Assembly (NCBI RefSeq): GCF_047250365.1
Contig: NZ_JBLBVL010000002.1
Coordinates: 248,001-312,000, forward strand
Direction of reading: 5' to 3'
Source of the DNA: Thaumasiovibrio sp047250365
GTDB taxonomy: Bacteria > Pseudomonadota > Gammaproteobacteria > Enterobacterales > Vibrionaceae
Length of the DNA: 64,000 nt
Shown here: piece after piece, positions 34,970-43,973 of the stretch
Position numbering within the stretch: the first letter of the stretch is position 1
Layout: each line of letters starts with the position of its first letter
The notes under the pieces: model-generated
Told to the model about the DNA's origin: nothing
Database searches by the model: none
The model's input: the letters and a program-made list of their open reading frames with translations, nothing else
Made by a program: the position numbers and the translations under genes

Positions 34970-36964
34970 TTACGCTAGTAGCTCTTTTGCAGTGTTAACA
35001 ACATTGTCTACAGTGAAGCCGAACATCTTGAATAGTTCGCCAGCTGGAGCTGACTCACCAAATGTGGTCATACCGATGATGCGACCATCAAAGCCGACAT
35101 ACTTATACCAGTAATCCGCAATACCGGCTTCAACAGCAACACGCGCCGTAACATCTGAAGGCAGAACCGACTCACGGTATTCAGCATCTTGTGCATCAAA
35201 TACATCCGTTGATGGTAGTGATACCACACGAACCTTGTGACCCGCTTCGGTCAATTCAGCGTGAGCTGCAACCGCTAGCTCAACTTCAGAACCTGTTGCG
35301 ATAAGGATCAGCTCTGGCTTACCGTCACAATCGATAAGGGTATAACCACCTTTCGCGACATTGTCTAGCTGTGCTGCATCACGTGGCTGCTGGGCTAGGT
35401 TCTGACGTGAGAAGATTAACGAGGTTGGACCATCTTTACGCTCGATTGCATGTTTCCATGCTACTGCTGATTCAACCTGATCACATGGACGCCATGTGCT
35501 CATGTTTGGTGTAATACGCAGTGAAGAGATTTGCTCTACTGGCTGGTGCGTTGGGCCATCTTCACCCAGACCGATTGAGTCATGGGTATACACTTGAATA
35601 TTTTGCACTTTCATTAGTGCAGCCATACGCATTGCGTTACGTGCATATTCCATAAACATAAGGAATGTTGCGCCGTAAGGAACAAAGCCACCATGCAAGG
35701 CAATACCGTTCATGATTGCCGTCATACCAAACTCACGTACACCGTAGTGAATGTAGTTACCAGATGCATCAGTTGGCGTCAGAGACTTAGAACCAGACCA
35801 CATGGTTAGGTTAGACGGGGCAAGGTCTGCAGAACCACCCATAAACTCAGGTAGTAGCTTACCGAATGCTTCTAGCGCATTTTGAGACGCTTTACGCGAG
35901 GCAATCGATGCTGGGTTTGCTTGAAGATCTTGAATATATTCGCTCGCTTTAGCAGCAAACTCTGCAGGTAAATCACCAGCAATACGACGTTTAAACTCAG
36001 CAGCCAGTTCTGGATGAGCTGCTTCATAAGCCGCCAGTTTATCTTCCCATGCTGCTTGTTTGGTCGCGCCAGCTTCTTTGGCGTCCCACTTAGCATAAAT
36101 GTCAGCCGGGATTTCAAAAGGACCGTGTTCCCAACCAAGGAATTCACGCGCCGCTGCAATCTCTTCATGGCCTAGTGGTGCGCCGTGGCAGTCGTGTGAA
36201 CCTGCTTTGTTTGGCGAACCAAAACCAATAATGGTTTTACAACAGATGATTGACGGCTTACTGGTTTCAGCTTTTGCCGCTTCAATTGCCGCATTGATAG
36301 CGTCGCTATCGTGGCCATCAACAGAGATAACATGCCAACCATATGACTCAAAGCGCTGTTGAGTATTGTCAGTAAACCAACCTTCAACTTCACCGTCGAT
36401 TGAGATGCCATTGTCATCCCAAAATGCAATCAATTTACCTAGACCTAAGGTACCCGCTAGAGAACACGCTTCGTGAGAGATACCTTCCATCAAACAACCA
36501 TCACCCATAAAGGTGTAGGTGTAGTGGTCAACAACATCATGGCCGTCACGGTTGAACTGCGCCGCCAATGATTTTTCTGCTAGCGCCATGCCCACAGCAT
36601 TAGTGATACCTTGACCAAGTGGACCCGTTGTTGTTTCTACACCTGGCGCATAACCATATTCAGGGTGGCCCGGTGTTTTAGAATGCAGTTGACGGAACTG
36701 TTTTAGATCCTCAATTGACAGTTCATAACCTGTCAAATGAAGCAGAGAGTAAATCAGCATTGAACCATGGCCGTTAGACAACACAAAACGGTCACGATCT
36801 GCCCACTCTGGATTTTGTGGGTTATGGTTCATGTGATCGCGCCATAGTACTTCAGCGATATCAGCCATACCCATAGGGGCACCTGGGTGACCAGAGTTAG
36901 CTTGTTGAACACCATCCATGCTTAGTGCACGAATTGCATTAGCAAGTTGTTTACGAGACGACAT
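34970..36964 (-). CDS. tktA: Transketolase
   Basis: Thiamine-diphosphate enzyme of the non-oxidative pentose phosphate pathway. It has 664 residues from the ATG at 36964 (MSSRKQLANAIRALSMDGVQQ), with CAGGAGCAGAC upstream; longer frames to 37066 are not needed. Motifs are NSGHPGAPMG, the TPP-binding GDGCLMEGISHEA, and HDSIGLGEDGPTHQP in the middle. Codon bias indicates high expression. It normally lies near epd-pgk in this group; here a four-gene island separates them. Confidence 0.97.
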   Translation of the reverse strand: MSSRKQLANAIRALSMDGVQQANSGHPGAPMGMADIAEVLWRDHMNHNPQNPEWADRDRFVLSNGHGSMLIYSLLHLTGYELSIEDLKQFRQLHSKTPGHPEYGYAPGVETTTGPLGQGITNAVGMALAEKSLAAQFNRDGHDVVDHYTYTFMGDGCLMEGISHEACSLAGTLGLGKLIAFWDDNGISIDGEVEGWFTDNTQQRFESYGWHVISVDGHDSDAINAAIEAAKAETSKPSIICCKTIIGFGSPNKAGSHDCHGAPLGHEEIAAAREFLGWEHGPFEIPADIYAKWDAKEAGATKQAAWEDKLAAYEAAHPELAAEFKRRIAGDLPAEFAAKASEYIQDLQANPASIASRKASQNALEAFGKLLPEFMGGSADLAPSNLTMWSGSKSLTPTDASGNYIHYGVREFGMTAIMNGIALHGGFVPYGATFLMFMEYARNAMRMAALMKVQNIQVYTHDSIGLGEDGPTHQPVEQISSLRITPNMSTWRPCDQVESAVAWKHAIERKDGPTSLIFSRQNLAQQPRDAAQLDNVAKGGYTLIDCDGKPELILIATGSEVELAVAAHAELTEAGHKVRVVSLPSTDVFDAQDAEYRESVLPSDVTARVAVEAGIADYWYKYVGFDGRIIGMTTFGESAPAGELFKMFGFTVDNVVNTAKELLA

Positions 36965-37196
36965 GTCTGCTCCTGAGTGAAAACAGTTTAGTAGGGCTTC
37001 TCTAACAATAATGAGAAACGTTATTTGGCGGGGACGTATTGTCGCAAAGCGGCGCAAGGACTGCAAACGTTTTACCGCACAAATAGCAGCAACAATTCAA
37101 ATAGATGGCAGCAATATGAGCTTAAATAATTGAAGCATCACTAAGTTAAGCAAACGATTTCTTCTCTTTTTTACTATAACCTTACTAAATAGAATG

Positions 37197-37256
37197 TTGA
37201 TTTTGATCCCACTACAGGTAAAATAGCCATCCAGATGTAGATAGCTCTACACATAT
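37197..37256 (+). promoter_or_regulatory. Putative metK promoter with an inverted repeat just downstream
   Basis: TTGATT (37197) and TAAAAT (37219) with a 16-base spacer form a plausible sigma70 promoter. The inverted repeat TGTAGA-TAGC-TCTACA (37236-37251) lies at the expected transcription start. The three successive 8-mers from 37233 each match the MetJ box AGACGTCT at about five of eight positions, so a MetJ operator is possible but unproved. Confidence 0.45.
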
Positions 37257-37316
37257 GAATGGACGCCATTTTCCCATTTCATATGCTTCATTCATTAATT
37301 TTTATTGGAAACGCTC

Positions 37317-38468
37317 ATGTCAAGACACTTGTTTACTTCTGAGTCAGTATCTGAAGGCCATCCAGATAAAATCGCCGATCAGATCTCTGATGCCGTACTG
37401 GATGCAATCTTAGAACAAGATCCAAAAGCACGTGTTGCTTGCGAAACTTACGTTAAGACTGGCATGGTGATGGTTGGTGGTGAAATCACAACATCGGCTT
37501 GGGTCGATATTGAAGAATTAACCCGTGAAACCGTACGTGAAATTGGTTATGTACACTCAGACATGGGCTTTGATGCTAATTCTTGTGCTGTACTAAATAC
37601 CATTGGTAAACAGTCGCCAGACATCAATCAAGGTGTTGATAAAGCTGACCCGAAAGAACAAGGTGCCGGTGACCAAGGCATCATGTTCGGTTATGCCACC
37701 AACGAAACTGACGTATTAATGCCAGCACCGATCACTTACTCTCACCGTTTGGTGCAGCGTCAAGCAGAAGTGCGTAAGAATGGCGCACTACCTTGGTTAC
37801 GTCCAGATGCGAAAAGCCAAGTGACCTTTGCTTATGACCAAGGCAAAATTGTTGGTATTGATGCGGTAGTCCTATCAACCCAACACTGTGACACTATCGC
37901 AACACCTGTATTGCGTGAAGCGGTAATGGAAGAGATCATCAAGCCAGTTTTACCTTCAGAGTGGCTAAACAAAGAGACCAAGTTCTTCATTAACCCAACC
38001 GGTCGTTTTGTTATCGGTGGCCCGATGGGTGACTGTGGTTTAACCGGTCGTAAGATCATTGTTGATACTTACGGTGGCGCAGCGCGTCACGGTGGTGGTG
38101 CTTTCTCTGGTAAAGATCCATCAAAAGTTGACCGTTCAGCAGCTTACGCTGCACGTTATGTTGCAAAGAACATTGTTGCTGCAGGTATGGCGGATCGTTG
38201 TGAGATTCAACTGTCTTACGCTATCGGTGTTGCAGACCCAACGTCAATTATGATTGAAACATTCGGCACAGAAAAAGTGCCTCATGATGTCATCATTGGT
38301 GCGGTACGTCAGTTCTTTGATTTGCGCCCATACGGCCTGCAAGAGATGCTAGATCTACTGCAGCCTATCTACAAGAAGACCGCTGCATACGGTCACTTTG
38401 GTCGCGAAGAGTTCCCTTGGGAAAAGACCGACAAAGTAGAAGCGCTACGCGACTTCGCTAAATTGTAA
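37317..38468 (+). CDS. metK: S-adenosylmethionine synthetase
   Basis: Makes S-adenosylmethionine from methionine and ATP. It has 383 residues from the ATG at 37317 (MSRHLFTSESVSEGHPDK); an in-frame ATG at 37305 precedes the ribosome site GGAAA and is less likely. Motifs include SEGHPDKIADQ, GAGDQGIMFGYA, FVIGGPMGDCGLTGRKI and GGGAFSGKDPSKVDRS. A strong terminator follows. Confidence 0.97.
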   Translation: MSRHLFTSESVSEGHPDKIADQISDAVLDAILEQDPKARVACETYVKTGMVMVGGEITTSAWVDIEELTRETVREIGYVHSDMGFDANSCAVLNTIGKQSPDINQGVDKADPKEQGAGDQGIMFGYATNETDVLMPAPITYSHRLVQRQAEVRKNGALPWLRPDAKSQVTFAYDQGKIVGIDAVVLSTQHCDTIATPVLREAVMEEIIKPVLPSEWLNKETKFFINPTGRFVIGGPMGDCGLTGRKIIVDTYGGAARHGGGAFSGKDPSKVDRSAAYAARYVAKNIVAAGMADRCEIQLSYAIGVADPTSIMIETFGTEKVPHDVIIGAVRQFFDLRPYGLQEMLDLLQPIYKKTAAYGHFGREEFPWEKTDKVEALRDFAKL

Positions 38469-38491
38469 GCGCTTTACTCGCGCCGACGCTT

Positions 38492-38519
38492 AAAAGCCAG
38501 AGCAGTGCTCTGGCTTTTT
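38492..38519 (+). terminator. Rho-independent terminator after metK
   Basis: A stem of at least 10 bp around AAAGCCAGAGC / GCTCTGGCTTT with a 3-base loop runs into five T. Confidence 0.92.
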
Positions 38520-38549
38520 GCTTTCTCAATTCTCGAGGATAATAGCGAC

Positions 38550-39032
38550 ATGAGATTACTTGAACAGCAGATCGTCGCCCAAGTCGGTGCCTGCTTACAA
38601 CAGGCTCAGACGGCACTTAACCAGTCATTCGCCATGCCAACGATACGCTTTAACCAACGCGGAAAAATAGCAGGCAGTGCCCGACTGCTCCAGTGGGAGT
38701 TACGCTTCAATCCTGTCTTATTAAAAGACAACCCCGAGGCCTTTTTGCAAGATGTGGTTCCTCACGAAGTGGCGCACCTCATCGTCTATCAATGCTTTGG
38801 ACGCGTTCGCCCTCACGGCAAAGAGTGGCAAGCCGTAATGCAACAAGTTTTTAAGCGCCCGGCTAAAACCACCCATCAGTTCGATGTTAGCCAAGTACAA
38901 GGGCAACTCTACGCCTACCGCTGTAGCTGCCAAACGCACCAACTGACCGTCCGTCGCCATAATAAAATGTCTCGCCAACAAGTGAGCTACCGTTGCCGTA
39001 CTTGTGGACAAGCCTTAGTACCCAATCACTAA
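38550..39032 (+). CDS. sprT: SprT-like zinc metalloprotein
   Basis: A 160-residue cytosolic protein with the HEVAH metalloprotease motif in VVPHEVAHLIVY (about residue 70) and a C-terminal zinc ribbon made by YRCSC and YRCRTCGQ. It resembles the SprT/Spartan family; the bacterial role is poorly known. I chose the ATG at 38550 because the family N-terminus (MRLLEQQIVAQVGACL) starts there. The order metK-sprT-endA-rsmE-gshB is standard. Confidence 0.9.
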   Translation: MRLLEQQIVAQVGACLQQAQTALNQSFAMPTIRFNQRGKIAGSARLLQWELRFNPVLLKDNPEAFLQDVVPHEVAHLIVYQCFGRVRPHGKEWQAVMQQVFKRPAKTTHQFDVSQVQGQLYAYRCSCQTHQLTVRRHNKMSRQQVSYRCRTCGQALVPNH

Positions 39033-39325
39033 CCCATGTTTACGCATGTACAGCTTACAACGCTTTTGGTCACCAGCAACCCCAAAGCTGCCCACCTTGT
39101 ACGCAACAAAACAACCAACAACATAAGCAATTGAATATACATAATAAAAATTAAACCCCGAGCTTTGGGCCACCCATGATACAAAAGCCTAGATAGCTGC
39201 ACACTTCCTGCAAACACCGCGTTTTCTGAGTAAAAATCGCTAATTCGCGACCCCACTTCCGCTTTACGCCTTGCGTCTCGAACATAATGTAATTGATAAT
39301 CATCTCAACAATTTAAGGAGTTAAG

Positions 39326-40033
39326 ATGATTAACCGTTTCCTGCTACTTTTTTCTTTCATCGTTCTGCCTGCCTTTGCAAGTGGCACTCACCCCAGTTCA
39401 TTCAATGTCGCCAAGCGTCTATTAACCGATAAGATCTATCACGACTATACTGAAACCTTTTATTGCGGCTGTGATTTCACCTGGAAGGGTCGCCGTGGCG
39501 AACCAGATTTAGATAACTGCGGTTATCAAGTTCGCCGTCAAGAAGTCAGAGCAAACCGTATTGAATGGGAGCACGTCGTGCCAGCGTGGCAAATGGGACA
39601 TCAGCGCCAATGTTGGCAAGAGGGGGGACGAAAAAATTGCAGTCGCGACCCTGAATACCGCATCATGGAAGCCGATATGCACAACCTCACGCCCGCGATC
39701 GGCGAGGTGAATGGCGATCGATCCAATTATCGCTTCAGCCAATGGAATGGTGAGCACGGCGCTTTTTATGGTCAATGTGAAATGAAAGTCGATTTTAAAC
39801 AACGTACCGCCGAGCCTCCTGCAAGAGCACGAGGCGCCATTGCCCGTATCTATCTCTACATGCATGAACAGTACGACTTTACTCTCGCTAAGGCACAAAA
39901 GCAGCTTATGCAGGCATGGCATCGTCAATACCCGGTGGACACCTGGGAATGTGTGCGTGACCGTCGTATCGCTACCATACAAGGCAATCATAATCGCTTT
40001 GTTCAACAAGCTTGCCGCGTTGCTGGGCTATAA
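39326..40033 (+). CDS. endA: Endonuclease I (Dns/EndA family), secreted
   Basis: A secreted or periplasmic nonspecific DNase of 235 residues. The signal peptide (MINRFLLLFSFIVLPAFAS) is followed by YCGCDFTWKG, the catalytic WEHVVPAW (His in the beta-beta-metal motif) and MEADMHNLTPAIGEVNGDRSNY, which fit the Vibrio Dns nuclease. Eight or so cysteines suggest disulphides. In Vibrio this enzyme degrades extracellular DNA and limits natural transformation. A good AAGGAG lies before the ATG. Confidence 0.95.
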   Translation: MINRFLLLFSFIVLPAFASGTHPSSFNVAKRLLTDKIYHDYTETFYCGCDFTWKGRRGEPDLDNCGYQVRRQEVRANRIEWEHVVPAWQMGHQRQCWQEGGRKNCSRDPEYRIMEADMHNLTPAIGEVNGDRSNYRFSQWNGEHGAFYGQCEMKVDFKQRTAEPPARARGAIARIYLYMHEQYDFTLAKAQKQLMQAWHRQYPVDTWECVRDRRIATIQGNHNRFVQQACRVAGL

Positions 40034-40155
40034 TTCTGCCTTGAATGCCGCTTAAACCACCCCCATTAATCACTTATCGTTTGATTGGCGATTAGTGTGG
40101 GGATAGCTTTGATTCATGCTACTATGCCATCAATAACAACAGATTTGACATACCT

Positions 40156-40887
40156 ATGAGAATTCCACGTATTTATCATCCCCATCCGCTCCCTGAGCAA
40201 GGAGTGGTATCACTTGAAGCCGATGCTGCCAATCATGTTGGCCGAGTCCTACGTATGCAGCCAGGACAAAGTGTCGTGTTATTTGACGGCTCTAATGCAG
40301 AGTTTCCCGCCATCATCGACAGCGCATCGAAAAAGCATGTTGATGTTGCGATTCAATCGCGCATAGAGAACAGCTTAGAATCCCCATTAGATTTACATCT
40401 AGGGCAAGTGATGTCGCGCGGCGAAAAAATGGAGTTTACGATACAAAAATCGGTTGAACTCGGAGTGAATACTATTACCCCGCTCATCTCAGAACGTTGT
40501 GGCGTAAAGCTCAATGCTGAACGATTTGAGAAAAAACTACAACAGTGGCAAAAAATCGCTATCGCGGCCTGTGAGCAAAGTGGGCGCAATGTGGTACCAA
40601 CTATTCGTCCTATCATGCACTTAGATGCTTGGTGTGCCGAACAATACAGTGGATTAAAACTGAATTTACATCCCCGTGCCGAGTATTCAATCAATACCCT
40701 GCCAGGACCAGTAGAAAAACTGAAACTGCTGATTGGACCGGAAGGCGGCTTGTCAGCCGAAGAGATAGTGATGACGCGTAGTTTTAACTTTAAAGAGACA
40801 CTGCTTGGCCCACGAGTACTACGCACTGAAACTGCAGCGATGACAGCCATCACCGCACTACAAGTAAGATTTGGCGACTTAGGATAA
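40156..40887 (+). CDS. rsmE: 16S rRNA m3U1498 methyltransferase
   Basis: A SPOUT-class methyltransferase of 243 residues. The N-terminal PUA-like domain begins MRIPRIYHPHPLPEQG, and the C-terminal knot carries LLIGPEGGLSAEEI and LLGPRVLRTETAAMTAI, which form the SAM site. It precedes gshB by nine bases, so the two are co-transcribed. Confidence 0.95.
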   Translation: MRIPRIYHPHPLPEQGVVSLEADAANHVGRVLRMQPGQSVVLFDGSNAEFPAIIDSASKKHVDVAIQSRIENSLESPLDLHLGQVMSRGEKMEFTIQKSVELGVNTITPLISERCGVKLNAERFEKKLQQWQKIAIAACEQSGRNVVPTIRPIMHLDAWCAEQYSGLKLNLHPRAEYSINTLPGPVEKLKLLIGPEGGLSAEEIVMTRSFNFKETLLGPRVLRTETAAMTAITALQVRFGDLG

Positions 40888-40896
40888 GGAACTCAA

Positions 40897-41856
40897 ATGA
40901 TTAAACTCGGTATTGTGATGGATCCAATCGACTCCATCAATATTAAAAAAGACTCTAGCTTTGCCATGCTGTTGGAAGCACAGCGTCGTGGTTGGGAAAT
41001 CCATTATATGGAGATGGGCGACCTCTCTTTAGAGCAAGGGGTGTCGATCGCACGCACACGTACTTTAAGCCTTAAAGAAGACCCCAACGGTTGGTATGAA
41101 TTCCAGTCAGAGCAAGAGATCAAACTGTCTGAACTAGATGCGGTTTTAATGCGCAAAGATCCTCCGTTTGATACAGAATACATCTACGCCACGTATATGC
41201 TAGAACGTGCCGAGGAACAAGGGACTCTGATCGTTAACAAGCCGCAGAGTTTACGGGACTGTAACGAGAAGCTATTCACCGCTTGGTTCCCAGAGTTAAC
41301 ACCGACAACTCTGGTTACGCGTAACGCAGATAAAATAAACGCCTTTCGTAAAACCCATGGCGATGTCATTTTAAAACCTCTTGATGGAATGGGGGGGGCA
41401 TCGATCTTCCGCATCAAGCAAGATGATCCCAATGTATCAGTGATTATAGAAACGCTCACCAACCTTAATCAGTACTACTGCATGGCTCAGGCCTTTGTAC
41501 CTGATATTAGCAATGGTGATAAGCGAATCCTTGTTGTTGATGGTGAACCGATGCCTTATTGCCTTGCTCGCATACCAGCCGAAGGTGAAACGCGGGGTAA
41601 TCTTGCTGCTGGTGGACGTGGCGAGGCTCGACCGCTGAGTGAGACTGACTGGGCCATTGCCAAAGCCGTTGCACCCACATTAAAAGAGAAAGGGCTGATC
41701 TTTGTAGGCCTAGATGTTATCGGAGATAAGCTGACTGAAATCAACGTGACTAGCCCAACCTGCATTCGAGAGATTGAAGCGGCTTTTGGTATCTCTATCA
41801 CCGGTAAGCTAATGGACGCCATCGAACGTTATGTCGATGCCGCACGCTCTGCTTAG
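40897..41856 (+). CDS. gshB: Glutathione synthetase
   Basis: ATP-grasp enzyme joining gamma-glutamylcysteine and glycine. It has 319 residues. Motifs are IVMDPIDSINIKKDSSFAML at the N-terminus, VILKPLDGMGGASIFRI in the ATP-grasp loop, and the C-terminal LIFVGLDVIGDKLTEINVTSPT. The family length and context are normal. An unusually structured spacer follows before yqgE. Confidence 0.97.
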   Translation: MIKLGIVMDPIDSINIKKDSSFAMLLEAQRRGWEIHYMEMGDLSLEQGVSIARTRTLSLKEDPNGWYEFQSEQEIKLSELDAVLMRKDPPFDTEYIYATYMLERAEEQGTLIVNKPQSLRDCNEKLFTAWFPELTPTTLVTRNADKINAFRKTHGDVILKPLDGMGGASIFRIKQDDPNVSVIIETLTNLNQYYCMAQAFVPDISNGDKRILVVDGEPMPYCLARIPAEGETRGNLAAGGRGEARPLSETDWAIAKAVAPTLKEKGLIFVGLDVIGDKLTEINVTSPTCIREIEAAFGISITGKLMDAIERYVDAARSA

Positions 41857-41892
41857 CAGGCGCTAATTTTCATTATTCGATGAATCGTTAAC

Positions 41893-41980
41893 GGAGGAAA
41901 GGAATACCTCCAAACAATGACAGCGTGGCGTTTTCTCTGCATACTAAGGGTTCTAATCCGCCACGTATATACCGTCATTG
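41893..41980 (+). promoter_or_regulatory. Structured spacer between gshB and yqgE
   Basis: Two stems can form. A small one is GGAGG / CCTCC (41893-41911). A longer one pairs CAATGAC plus CGTGGCG (41915-41930) with CGCCACG plus GTCATTG (41959-41980), interrupted by unequal internal loops. It could be a leader structure, a transcript end or a small RNA; no T tract is present. Confidence 0.45.
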
Positions 41981-42005
41981 TCTGATGTCGTAGCAGGACC
42001 AATTA

Positions 42006-42569
42006 ATGAACTTACAAAACCATTTCCTTGTCGCTATGCCCGGTATGATAGATCCCCGCTTTAAGCGAACGGTGATCTATATCTGTGAGCACAATGATGA
42101 AGGCGCTATGGGGTTGATCATAAACCAACCGATAGAAATTACCTTAGACGCCATGCTAGAACAAATTGAGATCGAGCGCGATCTCCCTGTAGATGATCCG
42201 CACAGCCTAGATCAACCCGTTCTCAACGGAGGGCCTGTTGCAGAAGACCGCGGCTTTGTCCTACATGATGCGGCAAGCACATTTACAAGCAGTGAAAAAG
42301 TTAGCGAACACTTAACCATTACCACATCAAAAGATGTGCTCGAGACGTTAGGCACCCAACTCGCTCCGGCACAATTTATGGTCGCACTAGGCTATGCTGG
42401 CTGGGATGCTGGCCAACTCGAAAGTGAGTTGGTAGAAAATAGCTGGTTAACCGTGGAAGCCGATCCTGCGATTATTTTTGACACCCCGATTAATGAACGT
42501 TGGAATAAAGCAATTGCCCAATTTGGAGTCAATTCCGCCAACCTATCTAGCCAAGCAGGACATGCATGA
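42006..42569 (+). CDS. yqgE: YqgE/AlgH family protein (UPF0301)
   Basis: A 187-residue cytoplasmic protein of the UPF0301/AlgH family. Signatures are NHFLVAMPGMIDPRFKRTVIYICEH and GAMGLIINQP at the N-terminus, then PVLNGGPVAEDRGFVLH. Function is not established; it is nearly always upstream of ruvX, as here, and overlaps it by four bases (ATGA). Confidence 0.93.
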   Translation: MNLQNHFLVAMPGMIDPRFKRTVIYICEHNDEGAMGLIINQPIEITLDAMLEQIEIERDLPVDDPHSLDQPVLNGGPVAEDRGFVLHDAASTFTSSEKVSEHLTITTSKDVLETLGTQLAPAQFMVALGYAGWDAGQLESELVENSWLTVEADPAIIFDTPINERWNKAIAQFGVNSANLSSQAGHA

Positions 42570-42988
42570 GCCGCACTATCATCGCCTTTGATTATGGCAC
42601 CAAGAGTATTGGCGTTGCCGTAGGTCAAGAGTTAACGGGCACCGCAAACCCATTAACAGCTTTTAAAGCCAAAGATGGCATTCCAAACTGGAGTGACATT
42701 GAGAAAATATTAAACGAGTGGCAACCTGACTTAATTGTCGTTGGTCTTCCCCTCGATATGGAAGGGGGCGAGTTAGAAGCCATTACCCCACGCGCCCGCA
42801 AATTTGCTAACCGCCTGCATGGTCGATTTGGCTACCAAGTGGAGCTACATGATGAGCGACTTAGTACCCGAGAAGCGAAAGCCTCGCTATTTGAATCTGG
42901 TGGCTACCGAGCGTTAAGCAAAGGCAATATCGACTCACAATCAGCCGTGGTAATATTAGAGAGCTGGTTTGAACAACAGTATGGCTAA
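42566..42988 (+). CDS. ruvX: RuvX/YqgF putative pre-16S rRNA nuclease
   Basis: A 140-residue RNase H-fold enzyme. It has AFDYGTKSIGVAVGQ at the N-terminus, LIVVGLPLDMEGG in the centre and the acidic DERLSTREA region, the usual family active-site pieces. E. coli YqgF processes the 5' end of 16S rRNA. The start overlaps the yqgE stop. Confidence 0.94.
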   Translation: MSRTIIAFDYGTKSIGVAVGQELTGTANPLTAFKAKDGIPNWSDIEKILNEWQPDLIVVGLPLDMEGGELEAITPRARKFANRLHGRFGYQVELHDERLSTREAKASLFESGGYRALSKGNIDSQSAVVILESWFEQQYG

Positions 42989-43017
42989 TACCCCTGTATT
43001 AGCCTCAAACCTTACAA

Positions 43018-43039
43018 AAACCAGGCTTTCGCCTGGTTT
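43018..43039. terminator. Bidirectional terminator between ruvX and nlpI
   Basis: A perfect 9-bp stem AAACCAGGC / GCCTGGTTT with a TTTC loop. It ends two bases before the nlpI stop. Confidence 0.85.
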
Positions 43040-43040
43040 A

Positions 43041-43907
43041 TTACATTCTATTTTGCAGCATCGTTGCCAGTTCTAACATGGCATAGCGATGTTCAATGAA
43101 CTCATAGACATTGCCTGCCATTGCCATCTTGTACAAGGCGACAGCTGATGAAAAGTCACCATTATGCTGATAACGCTTCGCCATATAAAAATAGACTTCA
43201 CATAGCTTCTCGGCGAGCTCTTCATTGCTCTGGCTCTCCATCGCAACAACATGCAGTAACTCAGACTCTGGACGCAAGTTTAAGTACATCTCAACAATTT
43301 CCCAGCCCCAGCCGGTTTTGTCTGCAGCATCATATCGGGAAGCCAACTTCTCCTGCGCTGATGCCGAATCCAATTCTAAATCGTTAAGGTAGAGCCAAAT
43401 AACACGATAAGGATCATTAATATTCTCCTCATAATGTCGCAACAGATCGTCATCGGCTAACCAATATCTCTGCCCATAATAGAGCGCGATACCCCGATTT
43501 CTTTGTGCGAAGGGATGGAGCGGCTTTAACTCTAATACCGAGTCAAACGCTTCATATGCCGCATCAAAAAAGCCGGTTTGAGTATAATAGACCCCAAGAA
43601 TATTAAACACATCCGCCTGATCGGGCTTATATTGCAATGACTGATTAAAGTCTAAACGCGCCAAATCTCGCAACCCTAGAGAATCATGCAGCATCCCACG
43701 CTCATAGTGTACCTGCGCTAACGTCGTGTCATCCAAATCTTCTCGCTGCAAGAGCTGCTCAATACGGGCTAATTGCAATTCTTGCTGCATGGTTGACTGT
43801 AAAGGGATCGCTAACGGCGGATGAGACCAGCCACTAATGGCCGGTTGGGTTGCACAACCTGATAACCATCCTATTAACAATACAACCAGCCATACCTGTG
43901 CTCTCAA
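43041..43907 (-). CDS. nlpI: NlpI-like TPR lipoprotein
   Basis: A 288-residue outer-membrane lipoprotein with lipobox LSGC (C18) and tetratricopeptide repeats from about residue 60 (QVHYERGMLHDSLGLRDLARLDF and FNILGVYYTQTGFFDAAYEAFDSVLELKP). In E. coli NlpI is an adaptor for the Prc protease and peptidoglycan hydrolases. The place just after pnp is diagnostic. Confidence 0.92.
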   Translation of the reverse strand: MRAQVWLVVLLIGWLSGCATQPAISGWSHPPLAIPLQSTMQQELQLARIEQLLQREDLDDTTLAQVHYERGMLHDSLGLRDLARLDFNQSLQYKPDQADVFNILGVYYTQTGFFDAAYEAFDSVLELKPLHPFAQRNRGIALYYGQRYWLADDDLLRHYEENINDPYRVIWLYLNDLELDSASAQEKLASRYDAADKTGWGWEIVEMYLNLRPESELLHVVAMESQSNEELAEKLCEVYFYMAKRYQHNGDFSSAVALYKMAMAGNVYEFIEHRYAMLELATMLQNRM

Positions 43908-43923
43908 AGTCGATCTCCTAGAT

Positions 43924-43949
43924 CAAAAAAAGGGGCGTAATGCCCCTTT
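43924..43949 (-). terminator. Rho-independent terminator after pnp
   Basis: Read leftward, the 8-bp stem AAAGGGGC / GCCCCTTT with a 5-base loop runs into seven T. It sits between pnp and nlpI. Confidence 0.85.
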
Positions 43950-43973
43950 ATATCATGCTTTCACATCAAAAAC

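Noticed and set aside
39029..39256. 75-codon leftward ORF with a hydrophobic stretch in the sprT-endA gap
   Set aside because: It overlaps the end of sprT, has no ribosome site, and the hydrophobic run can arise by chance in AT-rich spacer DNA.
43018..43039. Possible short repeat element after ruvX
   Set aside because: The perfect stem with a T run is fully explained as a bidirectional terminator between convergent genes.
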